This document shows positions 22,982-32,307 of a DNA stretch of 34,788 nucleotides, piece by piece. Position numbers and translations under genes: made by a program. This DNA is from Hahella sp. HN01 (GTDB taxonomy: Bacteria > Pseudomonadota > Gammaproteobacteria > Pseudomonadales > Oleiphilaceae): positions 1 to 34,788 of the forward strand of contig NZ_JAHMIN010000049.1 of assembly GCF_018986435.1 (NCBI RefSeq), written 5' to 3'. Within the stretch, counting starts at the first letter, position 1. Each line of letters begins with the position of its first letter. The notes under the pieces are model-generated. The model had not been told where the DNA came from, did no database searches, and worked only from the letters and a program-made list of their open reading frames with translations.

Positions 22982-24721
22982 ATGGACGTCGCCGCCCAAC
23001 CTGCCCTCGCCGCCTATCCTTTCGTCGCGGTTGTCGGCCAGCAACCGCTAAAAACCGCGTTGCTGCTCGCCGCCATCAATCCCCATCTGGGCGGCGTATT
23101 GATCAGCGGTCCCCGCGGTTCAGCCAAGTCAACGCTGGCGCGGGGACTGGCGGATTTATTGCCCGAGGCGGCGGACAAGTTCGTCACCCTACCTCTGGGC
23201 GCGTCTGAAGAACGTCTGATCGGCAGCATCGACTTGCAACAGGCCATGGGCGAACGACGCGTACAATTTAATCCCGGCCTGTTGGCCAAAGCTCACGGCG
23301 GCGTGCTTTATATCGATGAAGTCAATCTGCTGCCCGATCCCTTGGTGGACGCCCTGCTTGATACGGCGGCCTCAGGCGTGAACTTTGTCGAGCGGGACGG
23401 CCTCAGTCACAGCCATCCGGCGCAGTTTATTCTTATCGGCACCATGAACCCGGATGAAGGCGAACTGCGCCCGCAGTTACAGGACCGTTTCGGTCTCGCC
23501 GTCACTCTGGATGAAACCTATGACGTTGAGCAGCGTATGGCTATCGTGGAGCGGCGTCTGGATTTCGAGCGGGACCGCGACGCGTTTCAGGCGCAGTGGC
23601 GCGAAGCCCAGCAGGAACTGCAAACCCGCATCGCCGCCGCCCGCCAACGTTTACCACAGGTTCTCTGCCCGACGGACATACAACGGGACATCGCCAGCCA
23701 GTGCCTCGCCGCTGGCGTAGAAGGCGTGCGCGCGGACATTTGCTGGCGCCGCGCCGCCATCGCCCACGCCGCCTGGAGCGGCCGCAACGAGGTCAGCGCC
23801 AAAGACGTAGAAGCGACGCGAGCATTCGCGCTTAGCCATCGCGCCAATCATCAGGATACGCCGCCGTCTTCGACCGGATCGCCCCCCTCACAAGGAGGCG
23901 GCGGAGACGCCAGCGGCTCAGGGGGGGCGTCACCCTCCTCGTCCTCTGGAACCTCCGGCGACTGGGGCGCCATGCCGCCGCAATTGATGGCGGCGGACAA
24001 GCCGGTAACGCCGCAACTGCCCGAGATTCCAACGCGACGTTCCCCGTCCTCTCGTCGCGACACACAGCGCGGCGGCGCGGAGCAACGCCAGGGCGCGGCC
24101 CTCGGTCGCGCACAACGCAGCCGGCAGGCGCTGTCCTCACGCCCTGACTGGTTCGCCACGCTGGTCCATCCCGACAATTGGGACAACGGGTTGCGCGAAA
24201 TACGTTATCAACCCCGTCGCCAGAGTCGCGACACCCTGAACTGCGTCTTGCTGGACACCTCCGCCTCCACCCTGAGTCAACGCGCGCTGGCGCAGGCGAA
24301 AGGGGTGATTCTGGGACTGGCCCGACAAGCCTATCTGGCGCGGGAAAAACTGGCCGTGCTGGCGTTTGGCGCGCAGCGCGCAGAGTGGGTGATCCCCTGC
24401 CGGCGCGCGCCCAAAGATATCGCCGCCCTGCTTAACGATCTTCCCGCTGGCGGCGGCACGCCGCTGCGACAGGCGCTGCTGCATGCGCGCCAACTGCTGG
24501 CGCGCCAAACCCGCGCCAACCCGCATCTGACCTGCCGTACGTTGCTGCTGACTGACGGGCGCAGCCGCGATCCGCTGGACGATCTGACCTGGGATTCGCC
24601 TCTGTGGGTGGTGGATACCGAGCAGACCGCCGTCAGACTCAATCGCTGCCGACAACTGGCGCAACGCCTCGGAGCCGCTTACGCCCCGCTGGCCGCTGTG
24701 CGCGCCGCCCTGGAACACTAA
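22982..24721 (+). CDS. ChlI-ChlD-like chelatase subunit (AAA+ and VWA domains)
   Basis: A 579-residue protein joining a chelatase AAA+ domain to a von Willebrand A domain. Walker A is GPRGSAKST (43-51), Walker B is GVLYIDEVNLL, and GTMNPDEGELRPQLQDRFGL is the typical chelatase sensor region. A low-complexity Pro/Ser/Gly linker spans about residues 290-385. The VWA MIDAS begins DTSAS at residue 425 and continues with PAGGGTPLRQALLHA. Such fused proteins drive ATP-dependent metal insertion by a CobN- or BchH-type subunit. In this cluster it probably serves cobalt. No cobN is present in the window, although CbiX, an ATP-independent chelatase, is encoded in the same operon. Confidence 0.88.
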   Translation: MDVAAQPALAAYPFVAVVGQQPLKTALLLAAINPHLGGVLISGPRGSAKSTLARGLADLLPEAADKFVTLPLGASEERLIGSIDLQQAMGERRVQFNPGLLAKAHGGVLYIDEVNLLPDPLVDALLDTAASGVNFVERDGLSHSHPAQFILIGTMNPDEGELRPQLQDRFGLAVTLDETYDVEQRMAIVERRLDFERDRDAFQAQWREAQQELQTRIAAARQRLPQVLCPTDIQRDIASQCLAAGVEGVRADICWRRAAIAHAAWSGRNEVSAKDVEATRAFALSHRANHQDTPPSSTGSPPSQGGGGDASGSGGASPSSSSGTSGDWGAMPPQLMAADKPVTPQLPEIPTRRSPSSRRDTQRGGAEQRQGAALGRAQRSRQALSSRPDWFATLVHPDNWDNGLREIRYQPRRQSRDTLNCVLLDTSASTLSQRALAQAKGVILGLARQAYLAREKLAVLAFGAQRAEWVIPCRRAPKDIAALLNDLPAGGGTPLRQALLHARQLLARQTRANPHLTCRTLLLTDGRSRDPLDDLTWDSPLWVVDTEQTAVRLNRCRQLAQRLGAAYAPLAAVRAALEH

Positions 24722-24740
24722 CGCCTCGGAGATACGACTG

Positions 24741-25340
24741 ATGCTGGACGAGAACGAAAAACACCGCCGTCGCATGGCCAACAAGAAGCGCATCATTGAC
24801 GAGCGCATCGCGCAAGCCCAGGAAGAGCGCGGCGTGCTGATCCTGCTCAAGGGCAATGGCAAAGGCAAAAGCAGCTCCGCCTTCGGCACCATGGCGCGTT
24901 CCCTCGGCCACGGCCATCGCTGCGCGGTGATTCAATTTATAAAAGGCAGAGACGCCACCGGCGAATTTCTGTTTTTCAAAGATCATCCCCGGGTGGACTT
25001 TCACGTCATGGGACATGGCTTCACCTGGGAAACCCAGGATCGCGAGCAGGACATCGACGCCGCCCGTCAGGCCTGGGCCCTGGCGGAGCAACTGCTGACG
25101 GACGGCAGCTATGATTTTCTGCTGTTCGACGAGTTGAGCTACATGGTCAAGTACGGCTACCTGCCGGTGGAGCCGATGGTCAAGGCGCTGCAAAGCCGCC
25201 CCCAGCACCAGAACGTGATGATTACCGGGCGCACGATGGCGACGGAGTTGCAGGACATCGCCGACACCATCAGTCAGGTGCAGGATGAGAAGCATGCGTT
25301 CCGTTTGGGCGTGAAAGCGCAAGCGGGTATCGAATTTTGA
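24741..25340 (+). CDS. cobO: Cob(I)yrinic acid a,c-diamide adenosyltransferase
   Basis: A 199-residue CobO/BtuR-family enzyme that transfers the adenosyl group of ATP to Co(I) corrinoid. The N-terminal helix is followed by the P-loop GNGKGKSSSAFGT (38-50), then AVIQFIKGRDATGE, and LLFDELSYMVKYGYL. The C-terminal EKHAFRLGVKAQAGIEF is the conserved end of the family. It is cytoplasmic. The gene is 19 bases behind the chelatase gene and 33 before cbiA, in an order that fits adenosylation around the diamide stage. Confidence 0.95.
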   Translation: MLDENEKHRRRMANKKRIIDERIAQAQEERGVLILLKGNGKGKSSSAFGTMARSLGHGHRCAVIQFIKGRDATGEFLFFKDHPRVDFHVMGHGFTWETQDREQDIDAARQAWALAEQLLTDGSYDFLLFDELSYMVKYGYLPVEPMVKALQSRPQHQNVMITGRTMATELQDIADTISQVQDEKHAFRLGVKAQAGIEF

Positions 25341-25373
25341 TGATGAGTGAAGATTGATGGAGAAAGCGCACTG

Positions 25374-26678
25374 ATGCAGGCCCGTTGTCCCGCTCTGTTT
25401 ATTTCCGCCATGGCTTCCGGCCAGGGCAAAACCACCGTCACCGCCGCCCTGGCGCGCTATCATCGCAATCAGGGACGCAAGGTGCGCGTCTTCAAGACCG
25501 GTCCGGATTACCTTGATCCGCAGATTTTGCAGATAGCTTCCGGCGCGCCGGTGGAGCCGCTGGATCTGTGGATGGCGGGTGAAGAATATTGCCGCGACCA
25601 GCTCTATCGCGCCGCCCGCGAAGCCGACCTGATCCTGATCGAAGGCGCTATGGGTTTGCTGGACGGCGAGCCCAGCAGCGCCGACCTCGCGGCCCGCTTC
25701 AACCTTCCCGTCGCCGTCGTGATCAACGCCAAAGGCATGGCGCAGACCACCGCCGCAGTGGCCTATGGACTCGCCAATTACCGGCGCGATTTCCAGTGTG
25801 TGGGCATTATCGCCAACGCCCTCGGCAGCGAGCGTCACCTATCGCTTATCGCCGAGAGCCTGCCCTCGCAGGTGCCCTTGTTGGCCGGAATATTTCGCGA
25901 TGACGCCATCGCCCTGCCCGAGCGGCATCTGGGTCTGGTGCAGCCTTATGAGCAGCAGGGACTGGAGCAGCGTCTGGATCAGGCCGCCGCCGCCATCGCC
26001 CATACGCCGCTGGCCAATTTGCCCGCCGCGGCCACGTTCAAACCCGCGCTGACGCCCGCCGTCAGACCGATGCTCGCGGGAGTGCGCATCGCCGTCGCCC
26101 GGGATGCGGCGTTCAGCTTTATCTACGCCGCCAACCTGCGTCTGTTGCAGGAAATGGGCGCGGAGGTGTTGTTCTTCTCTCCTCTTGAGGACAGCGAACC
26201 ACCGCCTGCGGATGCGTTGTGGCTGCCCGGCGGCTATCCGGAGCTGCACGCCGAGCGCCTGTCCGCCAATCAGGCCATGAAAGCGGCGCTGAAACGTTTT
26301 TATATGGACGGTCGTCCAATGCTCGCTGAATGCGGCGGCATGCTGTATGCGCAGGAAACGCTCACCGATCAGCAGGATCGTATTTTCGCCATGGCCGGAC
26401 TGATTCCCGGCGCAGGGGAGATGCGCGCCAAGCGCGGTTGTCAGGGCATGCAGACAGCGCCTTTGCCGGAAGGCGACGTGCGCGCTCACGCCCATCATCA
26501 CTCCCGCAGCCACGGAACCCTGCCGCCCATCGCCTATGGCCGCCGTCAGCGTCATCCCGCTCCCGGTGAAGTCATTGTGCGCAGCAAAGGCCTGACCGCC
26601 ACCTATTTGCACCTGTTCTTCCCTTCCAATCCCGGCGCCGTGGCCAACTTGTTCCGGCCGGGCGCTATGGAAGTCTGA
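25374..26678 (+). CDS. cbiA: Cobyrinic acid a,c-diamide synthase (CbiA/CobB)
   Basis: A 434-residue ATP- and glutamine-dependent amidotransferase acting on the a and c carboxylates of cobyrinic acid. The ATG at 25374 is preferred over a GTG at 25347 because GGAGA is 10 bases upstream and the P-loop FISAMASGQGKTTVTAAL starts at the usual distance. Further motifs are VFKTGPDYLDPQ, LIEGAMGLLDG, WLPGGYPELHAERL and the GATase cysteine in PMLAECGGMLYAQETL. HHHSRSHG and a TYLHLFFPSNP end close the type I glutaminase-like domain. Between cobO and cbiD. Confidence 0.95.
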   Translation: MQARCPALFISAMASGQGKTTVTAALARYHRNQGRKVRVFKTGPDYLDPQILQIASGAPVEPLDLWMAGEEYCRDQLYRAAREADLILIEGAMGLLDGEPSSADLAARFNLPVAVVINAKGMAQTTAAVAYGLANYRRDFQCVGIIANALGSERHLSLIAESLPSQVPLLAGIFRDDAIALPERHLGLVQPYEQQGLEQRLDQAAAAIAHTPLANLPAAATFKPALTPAVRPMLAGVRIAVARDAAFSFIYAANLRLLQEMGAEVLFFSPLEDSEPPPADALWLPGGYPELHAERLSANQAMKAALKRFYMDGRPMLAECGGMLYAQETLTDQQDRIFAMAGLIPGAGEMRAKRGCQGMQTAPLPEGDVRAHAHHHSRSHGTLPPIAYGRRQRHPAPGEVIVRSKGLTATYLHLFFPSNPGAVANLFRPGAMEV

Positions 26679-26681
26679 GGC

Positions 26682-27782
26682 ATGTGGCGGGAGAGCCCCG
26701 AACGCCAGCAGCCGCTGCGCACAGGCCTGACCACCGGGACCTGCGCCACCGCCTGCGCCCTCGCCGCCGCCCGCCTGCTGCTGACCGGAAAATCCTGTGA
26801 CGAATGCGAAGTCACTTTGCCGAAAGGCAAGAAAGTGCGTCTGCCCATCGCCGAGTGCCGCCGCCTCGACCTGCACAGCGCTTACGCCGTCACCGTTAAG
26901 GACGCCGGCGACGACCCTGACGTCACCCATGGCGCCCGTGTGTTCGTCATCGCCAGCCTGGGAACCGGCGCAGGAGAAGTGCGCTTCTCCGCCGCCGACG
27001 GCGTCGGTACGGTGACTCGCGATGGTTTGTCCCTGGCGGTAGGCGAACCCGCTATCAATCCAACGCCGCGCCGCATGATTCGCGAACATCTGCTGGAACT
27101 GGCGGACGAGTGCGCCTACAACGGCGCTTTCGACGTGGCGGTCGGCGTGGAGAATGGCGCCGCCCTGGCGCAAAAGACCATGAATCCGCGCCTGGGCATT
27201 GTGGGCGGGCTCTCCATTCTGGGAACCACCGGCATCGTGCGGCCGTTTTCCTGCTCCGCCTATATCGCCTCCATCCATCAGGGCGTGGACGTGGCCCGCG
27301 CCAACGGTTACGACCACATCGCCGCCTGCACCGGCAACGCCAGCGAAGACTACGCGCGCCGTCACTACGGCCTGCCGGACATGGCGTTGATAGAAATGGG
27401 CGATTTCGCCGGAGCCCTGTTGAAATACCTGCGCCGCACGCCTTTGCGCCGACTCACGCTGGTGGGCGGTTTCGGCAAGATCAGCAAACTCGCCTGCGGA
27501 CACCTGGATCTGCACAGCAAGGCCTCGGAAATAGATCTGGGCTTCCTCGCCGACGCCGCCGAATCCCTGGGCGCCGCGCCGGACACCCTGGCCGCCATGC
27601 GCGCCGCCAACACCAGTATCGAAGCGTTGCGTCTGGCCGGCGACCTGCCCCTGGGCGATTTGATCTGCCGTCGCGCCTGGGAAAAAGCCGCCTACACCAT
27701 GCATAACAGCATGCAGCTGGAGGTGGTGGCGATTGATCGTCAGGGCCTGCCGGTGGGCGCCTACGCGGGAGAAGACTTATGA
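26682..27782 (+). CDS. cbiD: Cobalt-precorrin-5B (C1)-methyltransferase CbiD
   Basis: A 366-residue SAM-dependent enzyme of the early-cobalt route that methylates C1. [18 protein letters not shown] (residues 9-26) is the family signature. [15 protein letters not shown] and [13 protein letters not shown] follow, with [16 protein letters not shown] in the middle and [19 protein letters not shown] later. Its presence separates this pathway from the late-cobalt one, where CobF does C1 methylation. It is 3 bases behind cbiA and overlaps cbiJ by 4 bp. Confidence 0.96.
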   Translation: MWRESPERQQPLRTGLTTGTCATACALAAARLLLTGKSCDECEVTLPKGKKVRLPIAECRRLDLHSAYAVTVKDAGDDPDVTHGARVFVIASLGTGAGEVRFSAADGVGTVTRDGLSLAVGEPAINPTPRRMIREHLLELADECAYNGAFDVAVGVENGAALAQKTMNPRLGIVGGLSILGTTGIVRPFSCSAYIASIHQGVDVARANGYDHIAACTGNASEDYARRHYGLPDMALIEMGDFAGALLKYLRRTPLRRLTLVGGFGKISKLACGHLDLHSKASEIDLGFLADAAESLGAAPDTLAAMRAANTSIEALRLAGDLPLGDLICRRAWEKAAYTMHNSMQLEVVAIDRQGLPVGAYAGEDL

Positions 27783-28651
27783 CCTTGCTGATTCTCGGCG
27801 GCGTGCGCGACGCAAAACTTTGCGCAGACCGACTGCACGCCCAGGGCGTCCCGCTGGTTTACAGCCTCGCGGGACTCCTGGAGCGCCACGACGCCCCCTA
27901 CCCGATTATCAGCGGCGGCTTTGCGCGCTTCGGCGCAGACAGCGTCAGCGGTCTGGAGAACTACCTCCACGACCATCAGATCACGGCGGTGGCGGACCTG
28001 ACTCACCCTTACGCAGCAACGATTTCTTCCAGCGCCGTCCGAGCGGCGCGGCGCTGCGAGACTCCCTGCTGGCGCTATCAACGCCCGCCCTGGCGGCCGG
28101 GACCTCAGGATCGCTGGATCGAGACGGACGGCGGCGACGATCTGCTGCGCCGCCTTGAAGATTACCGACGGCCGTTTTTCACCCTGGGGCGCAGCGCCTT
28201 TCCATTGCTGGCGCAGGCGGAGTCTCTGGGGCAGCCGGCGGAGCAGCGCTGGCTCATTCGCTCCGCGTTGCCGGCGCCCGCCATGCTCGTCTCCCGAGAC
28301 GACCTGGATTTCATTCAGGCGCGCGGGCCGTTCGCGCTGCAAGAAGAGAGAGATCTGTTCGACGCCTTCAACGTGGACGCCCTGGTCTGCAAAAACAGCG
28401 GCGGCGCAGCCACTGAGGCCAAACTGCAGGTCGCCGCAGAGCGGGGCTTGCCGGTGTTCATGCTGCGGCGTCCGCCAACACCTGCGGCGACACGGGAATT
28501 TGACGATCTGGAGCGCTTTATCGAGCACTGCGCCGCCATGACGCTCCCGTTTCGCCCACTGGATCAAACCTATAACAAACACTCTGATAGAGGGCCTTCC
28601 TGCGCCCGAGACAGCACACGAGAGGAAAACGATCATGTCCAACAGCGATAA
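27779..28651 (+). CDS. cbiJ: Cobalt-precorrin-6A reductase (CbiJ/CobK)
   Basis: A 290-residue NAD(P)H-dependent reductase. [20 protein letters not shown] is the Rossmann start of the family; [16 protein letters not shown] and CWRYQRPPW follow; FTLGRS and [15 protein letters not shown] lie in the second half. The family usually ends near residue 250; here a 30-40 residue polar tail follows and its last codons overlap cbiX by 17 bp. Start overlaps cbiD (ATGA). Confidence 0.92.
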   Translation: MTLLILGGVRDAKLCADRLHAQGVPLVYSLAGLLERHDAPYPIISGGFARFGADSVSGLENYLHDHQITAVADLTHPYAATISSSAVRAARRCETPCWRYQRPPWRPGPQDRWIETDGGDDLLRRLEDYRRPFFTLGRSAFPLLAQAESLGQPAEQRWLIRSALPAPAMLVSRDDLDFIQARGPFALQEERDLFDAFNVDALVCKNSGGAATEAKLQVAAERGLPVFMLRRPPTPAATREFDDLERFIEHCAAMTLPFRPLDQTYNKHSDRGPSCARDSTREENDHVQQR

Positions 28652-29669
28652 ACCCGCCATTTTATTTGTCGGGCACGGTTCTCGCGATAACGAAGCCGTG
28701 GAGCAGTTTCATCAGCTGACCAAACATTTTCGCGAACGCTTTCCGGATCGCCTTTGCGCCACCGGTTTTCTGGAGTTCGCCCGCCCGGTCATCGCCGACG
28801 GCGTGGATGAGCTGGTGAAACAGGGCGCCACCCGTATCAGCGCCATTCCCGGCATGCTGATGGCGGCGGGCCACGCCAAGAACGACATTCCCAGCGAACT
28901 CAACACGCTGCAAAGAGAGTTCGAAGGCGTCAGCATCAACTACGGCGCAGAACTTGGCGTGAATCCCAACATGCTGCGCGCCGCCCGCGACCGCATCGAG
29001 GAGGCGGAGCCGGAATTCGGCGAAGGCTACTCCCGCCAGGATACCCTGCTGGTGGTGGTGGGGCGCGGCGCTTCCGACCCCGACGCCAACTCCAATATCA
29101 GCAAGATCACGCGCATGCTGGAGGAAGGCATGGGCTTCGGCTGGGCCATCACCTGCTACAGCGGCGTCACCACACCGCTGGTTCCCGATGCGCTGAAGCG
29201 CGCCCACAGGCTGGGCTTCAAGCAGGTCATCGTATTCCCCTACTTCCTGTTTACCGGACGTCTGGTGAAAAAGATCTACGACTGGGCCGACAGCTATCAG
29301 TCCGAATATCCCGACGTGAAAGTAGTGAAAGCGCCTTACCTCAATGATCATCCGTTGATCCTGGATACGTTCGCCGATCGCCTGGAAGAGATCGAAAAAG
29401 GCAGCCCGAACATGAATTGCCAGATGTGTCAGTACCGGGTGCAGATCGTCGGCAACGAGCACAAGGTGGGTCTGCCGCAGGAAGGCCATCATCATCACGT
29501 GCGCGGCATCGGCACCGATGGCGAACACAGTCATCATCACGATCACCACCATCATCATGACCACCATCACGGCCATGGCCATCACCACCACGGGCATCAC
29601 CACCACGGGCATCACCACAGCCATGATCACGCTGATCACAGTCATGACCATGATGAGGAGAAATCCTGA
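28635..29669 (+). CDS. cbiX: Sirohydrochlorin cobaltochelatase CbiX, long form with His-rich tail
   Basis: A 344-residue two-domain chelatase that inserts Co2+ into sirohydrochlorin. The ATG is supported by GAGGA upstream. In the N-terminal domain, catalytic histidines H14 (FVGHGSRDNE) and H80 (MAAGHAKND) are present. The second domain (from about residue 137) has GRGASDPDAN in place of GHGS, so it has lost that His and is probably structural. M260-NC-QMC (C262, C265) matches the Fe-S MxCxxC motif known from long CbiX of Bacillus megaterium. Residues 285-340 contain 33 His in 56, a strong metal-binding tail. Confidence 0.95.
   Translation: MSNSDKPAILFVGHGSRDNEAVEQFHQLTKHFRERFPDRLCATGFLEFARPVIADGVDELVKQGATRISAIPGMLMAAGHAKNDIPSELNTLQREFEGVSINYGAELGVNPNMLRAARDRIEEAEPEFGEGYSRQDTLLVVVGRGASDPDANSNISKITRMLEEGMGFGWAITCYSGVTTPLVPDALKRAHRLGFKQVIVFPYFLFTGRLVKKIYDWADSYQSEYPDVKVVKAPYLNDHPLILDTFADRLEEIEKGSPNMNCQMCQYRVQIVGNEHKVGLPQEGHHHHVRGIGTDGEHSHHHDHHHHHDHHHGHGHHHHGHHHHGHHHSHDHADHSHDHDEEKS
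29577..29621 (+). repeat. Short 15-bp tandem repeat inside the CbiX His tail
   Basis: GGGCATCACCACCAC occurs at 29592-29606, with near-identical copies at 29577-29591 (GGCCAT... start) and 29607-29621 (last bases differ). Each unit encodes GHHHH. In-frame units like this can expand or contract by slippage, changing tail length without a frameshift. Confidence 0.75.
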
Positions 29670-29675
29670 GGGGCT

Positions 29676-30317
29676 ATGCACTTCGACTACGAAAAAGATC
29701 CCCTGGCCATTGAACGGGAAAGTTTCCGCCAGATTCGTGAGCTGACCGACCTGACCTCACTGACTCAGGACGAGGCTCAGGTGGCGATGCGCCTGATCCA
29801 CAGTTGCGGCGATCCGCAGATCATGGCGCAGTTGCGCTTCACTCCCGGCGCCGTGGAGGCGGGACTCTCCGCTATTCGCGTTGGCGCGCCGGTGCTGTGC
29901 GATGTGGAAATGGTGCGCCACGGTCTCACCAAACGCATGCTGGAGACGCCCGCTCACTGCTTTTTGAATGCGCCGGAAACGCCGGATTTGGCCAAGGCTC
30001 GCGGCGAAACCCGCTGCATGGCGGCGCTGGAATTGTGGCGTCCTCTGCTGGCGGATAGCGTCGTGCTGATCGGCAACGCGCCCACCGCCTTGTTCCGTTT
30101 ACTGGAAATGGTGCGCGACGGCGCTCCCAAACCGGCGCTGGTCATCGGCATGCCGGTAGGATTCGTGGGCGCGGCGGAATCGAAGGACGCGCTCTGGCGT
30201 CATTGCGACGAACTTGGTTTGCAAGCGATCGCCTTACTGGGACGACAGGGCGGCAGCGCCCTCACCGCCTCCGCCTTCAACGCGTTATTGCGCATCAGCC
30301 GGGGAATTTACTTCTGA
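29676..30317 (+). CDS. cbiC: Cobalt-precorrin-8 methylmutase (CbiC/CobH)
   Basis: A 213-residue enzyme that moves the C11 methyl group to C12. The N-terminal DYEKDPLAIERESFRQIR, then RLIHSCGDPQIM, AGLSAIRVGAPVLCDVEMVRHG and LIGNAPTALFRLLEM are diagnostic. VIGMPVGFVGAAESKDAL follows. The His in MRLIHSCGD is the expected proton shuttle. A 6-base gap follows cbiX and the TGA shares its A with the ATG of cbiET. It is cytoplasmic. Confidence 0.96.
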   Translation: MHFDYEKDPLAIERESFRQIRELTDLTSLTQDEAQVAMRLIHSCGDPQIMAQLRFTPGAVEAGLSAIRVGAPVLCDVEMVRHGLTKRMLETPAHCFLNAPETPDLAKARGETRCMAALELWRPLLADSVVLIGNAPTALFRLLEMVRDGAPKPALVIGMPVGFVGAAESKDALWRHCDELGLQAIALLGRQGGSALTASAFNALLRISRGIYF

Positions 30318-31588
30318 TGAGTCAGTTCGCCTTGCATCGCCCTTTGGTGCATGTCATCAGCCTGGGAGTCGGCGAACGCGCCCTGCTGGGCGCAGCGGCG
30401 CAGGAAGCCTTGCGTCGCGCCGACCTGATCATTGGCTCTGAACGACAGTTGCAAACCGTGGCGAGCTATCCGTCCCAAGGCCGCACTGCGCCGCTGCCTT
30501 CTCCCTTCAGCGGACTGCTGGAGTTGCTAAGCAGCGATAGCGAACAGGAGATCGCCCTGCTGGCGTCCGGCGACGCGCTGTTTTTCGGTGTCGGCAACTG
30601 GCTCAACCGCAATCTGCCACCATCGCAGCTGCGTTTCTACCCGCAGATTTCCAGCGTTCAGGCCGCCTGTCATGAAGTCGGGCTGGATGAGCATGACATG
30701 CAGGTGATCAGCCTGCACGGACGTCCGTTCGCCAGTCTGCGCGCTCAGCTGCGCAATCGCCGCCGCTATGCGCTGCTGACGGACCAGCACAGTCATCCTC
30801 AGGCGATCGCCCAGGCCTTGCAGGCATGGGGGATGCAGAATTCGACGTTGTGGGTGTGCGAGCAACTGGGTTATCCCGAGCAACGCATTCGCGAGTTTTC
30901 CGTTGCGGAACTGCTCGCTTCACCACCGGACGTCCACGCCCTGCATGTGACGCTGCTGCAGACCGCTGGTCCGGGCGGCGTCCTGCCTGAATTTCCCGGT
31001 ATGGCGGACCAGGATTTCCATACTGACGGCGAGCCCGGCAAAGGCATGCTCAGCAAGCGTGAAGTGCGTCTGTGCATCCTGTCTTTGCTACAGCCTTGCG
31101 CCGATGATATCGGCTGGGACGTCGGCGCCGGTTGCGGCGGCGTGGCGGTGGAGTGGGCGCGCTGGAACCCGCGGGGACAGGTTTACGCCATCGAGCGCCA
31201 CGAAGAGCGCTTGCGCCAGTTGCAGCGCAACCGCGAACACTTTGGCGTCATGCGTAACCTGCACGTTGTGGCGGGACGGGCGCCGGACGCCCTGGCGGAC
31301 CTGCCTCGCCCCAATGTCGTGTTCATCGGCGGCAGCGATGGCGAGATGGATACGCTGCTGCGTCACTGCTGGGAACAGCTTCCCCCTGGCGGACGCCTGG
31401 TGGTCAGCGCGGTCACTGAGGATAGCAAAAGCCGTCTGTTGCAGTTTCAAACGCGCCTGCAGGACGGCGACGCCGAATGGACGCAAATCGCCGTCAGCCG
31501 GGGGGAGCCCCTGGCGGGACAATTATTGATGCGACCGCAATTGCCGGTCACGTTAGTCAAGTTCAGCAAACGGACATTTTCTTCATGA
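30317..31588 (+). CDS. cbiET: Fused CbiE-CbiT (CobL-like) precorrin C5,15-methyltransferase
   Basis: The frame is open upstream from 30203, but the ATG at 30317 is the coupled start (TGATG with cbiC). The 423-residue protein has a CbiE tetrapyrrole methylase (about 1-220; HVISLGVGERALLG, ALLASGDALFFGVG). A CbiT domain follows (about 230-420; GMLSKREVRLCILSLL, then the SAM loop GWDVGAGCGGVAVEW). The first methylates C5; the second methylates C15 and decarboxylates C12. The fusion is known as CobL in aerobic producers and cbiET in others. It overlaps cbiL by 4 bp. Confidence 0.95.
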   Translation: MSQFALHRPLVHVISLGVGERALLGAAAQEALRRADLIIGSERQLQTVASYPSQGRTAPLPSPFSGLLELLSSDSEQEIALLASGDALFFGVGNWLNRNLPPSQLRFYPQISSVQAACHEVGLDEHDMQVISLHGRPFASLRAQLRNRRRYALLTDQHSHPQAIAQALQAWGMQNSTLWVCEQLGYPEQRIREFSVAELLASPPDVHALHVTLLQTAGPGGVLPEFPGMADQDFHTDGEPGKGMLSKREVRLCILSLLQPCADDIGWDVGAGCGGVAVEWARWNPRGQVYAIERHEERLRQLQRNREHFGVMRNLHVVAGRAPDALADLPRPNVVFIGGSDGEMDTLLRHCWEQLPPGGRLVVSAVTEDSKSRLLQFQTRLQDGDAEWTQIAVSRGEPLAGQLLMRPQLPVTLVKFSKRTFSS

Positions 31589-32307
31589 CGACTCCCATTT
31601 CCACCGGCGTGTTTTTCGGCGTCGGCGTCGGCCCCGGCGACCCGGAGCTGCTGACGCTGAAAGCCGTACGCCGTCTGCAGCAGGCGGATGCGCTCGCATA
31701 CATCGTCAACAGCGACGACCATTCCCTGGCCAAGCAAATCGCATCGCCACATCTGCGCACTGAGGCGCAAACGCAACTGCCGATTCGCATCGAAATGTGC
31801 AGCGACCGGCGGCAGGCGGAACAGGCTTATGATGAAGCCGCCGCCAGCATCGCCCGCTTGCTGGATCAGGGTCTGGATGTGGCGTTTCTGTGCGAAGGCG
31901 ACCCACTGTTTTACGGTTCCTTCGCCTATCTGTTGGCGCGTCTCGCATCGCATTATCCCTGCGTTTCCATTCCCGGGATCAGCTCGCCCCAGGCCGCCGC
32001 CTCCGCCACCTTGCTGCCCCTGGCGTTGCAGCACGAGAACCTGGCGGTGATCAGCGCCCGCTGTCCGGATGCGCAGCTTCTCGACGCCCTGTCCCGCTTC
32101 GATAATCTGGCGATCCTCAAGGGCGGACGCAAACGCAGTCGGGTACTGGAACTGATCGCCGCCACCGGCCGCACCCGGGACGCGGTGTATCTTGAGCACC
32201 TCACCCAGACCCAGCAGCGCGTCGTGCGCGACGTGACCACGCTGGATGACGAGCCCGGCCCTTATTTCTCCATGTTTCTGGTGTGTCGCCGCAAGGGGGC
32301 GCAATGA
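31585..32307 (+). CDS. cbiL: Cobalt-factor II / precorrin-2 C20-methyltransferase (CbiL/CobI)
   Basis: The frame extends upstream, but ATG 31585 overlaps the cbiET stop by 4 bp and gives 240 residues, the usual length. FGVGVGPGDPELLTLKAVRR is the SAM-binding start. LCEGDPLFYGSFAYLLARL, IPGISSPQAAASATLLPL and ILKGGRKRSRVLEL follow. It is the first methylation after chelation in the early-cobalt route. Confidence 0.95.
   Translation: MTTPISTGVFFGVGVGPGDPELLTLKAVRRLQQADALAYIVNSDDHSLAKQIASPHLRTEAQTQLPIRIEMCSDRRQAEQAYDEAAASIARLLDQGLDVAFLCEGDPLFYGSFAYLLARLASHYPCVSIPGISSPQAAASATLLPLALQHENLAVISARCPDAQLLDALSRFDNLAILKGGRKRSRVLELIAATGRTRDAVYLEHLTQTQQRVVRDVTTLDDEPGPYFSMFLVCRRKGAQ

Noticed and set aside
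25839-27704. 621-residue minus-strand frame across cbiA and cbiD
   Set aside because: It is antisense to two clearly identified genes, is Gly/Ala/Gln/His-rich as expected of such shadows in GC-rich DNA, and has no recognisable domain.
29485-29650. CRISPR-like or satellite repeat array
   Set aside because: The repetition is only in-frame His codons of CbiX with a 15-bp unit; there are no spacers.
28662-29681. 339-residue minus-strand frame with Met/Val-rich N-terminus
   Set aside because: It is the antisense of cbiX; the Met/Val-rich part is the complement of the His codons of the CbiX tail.
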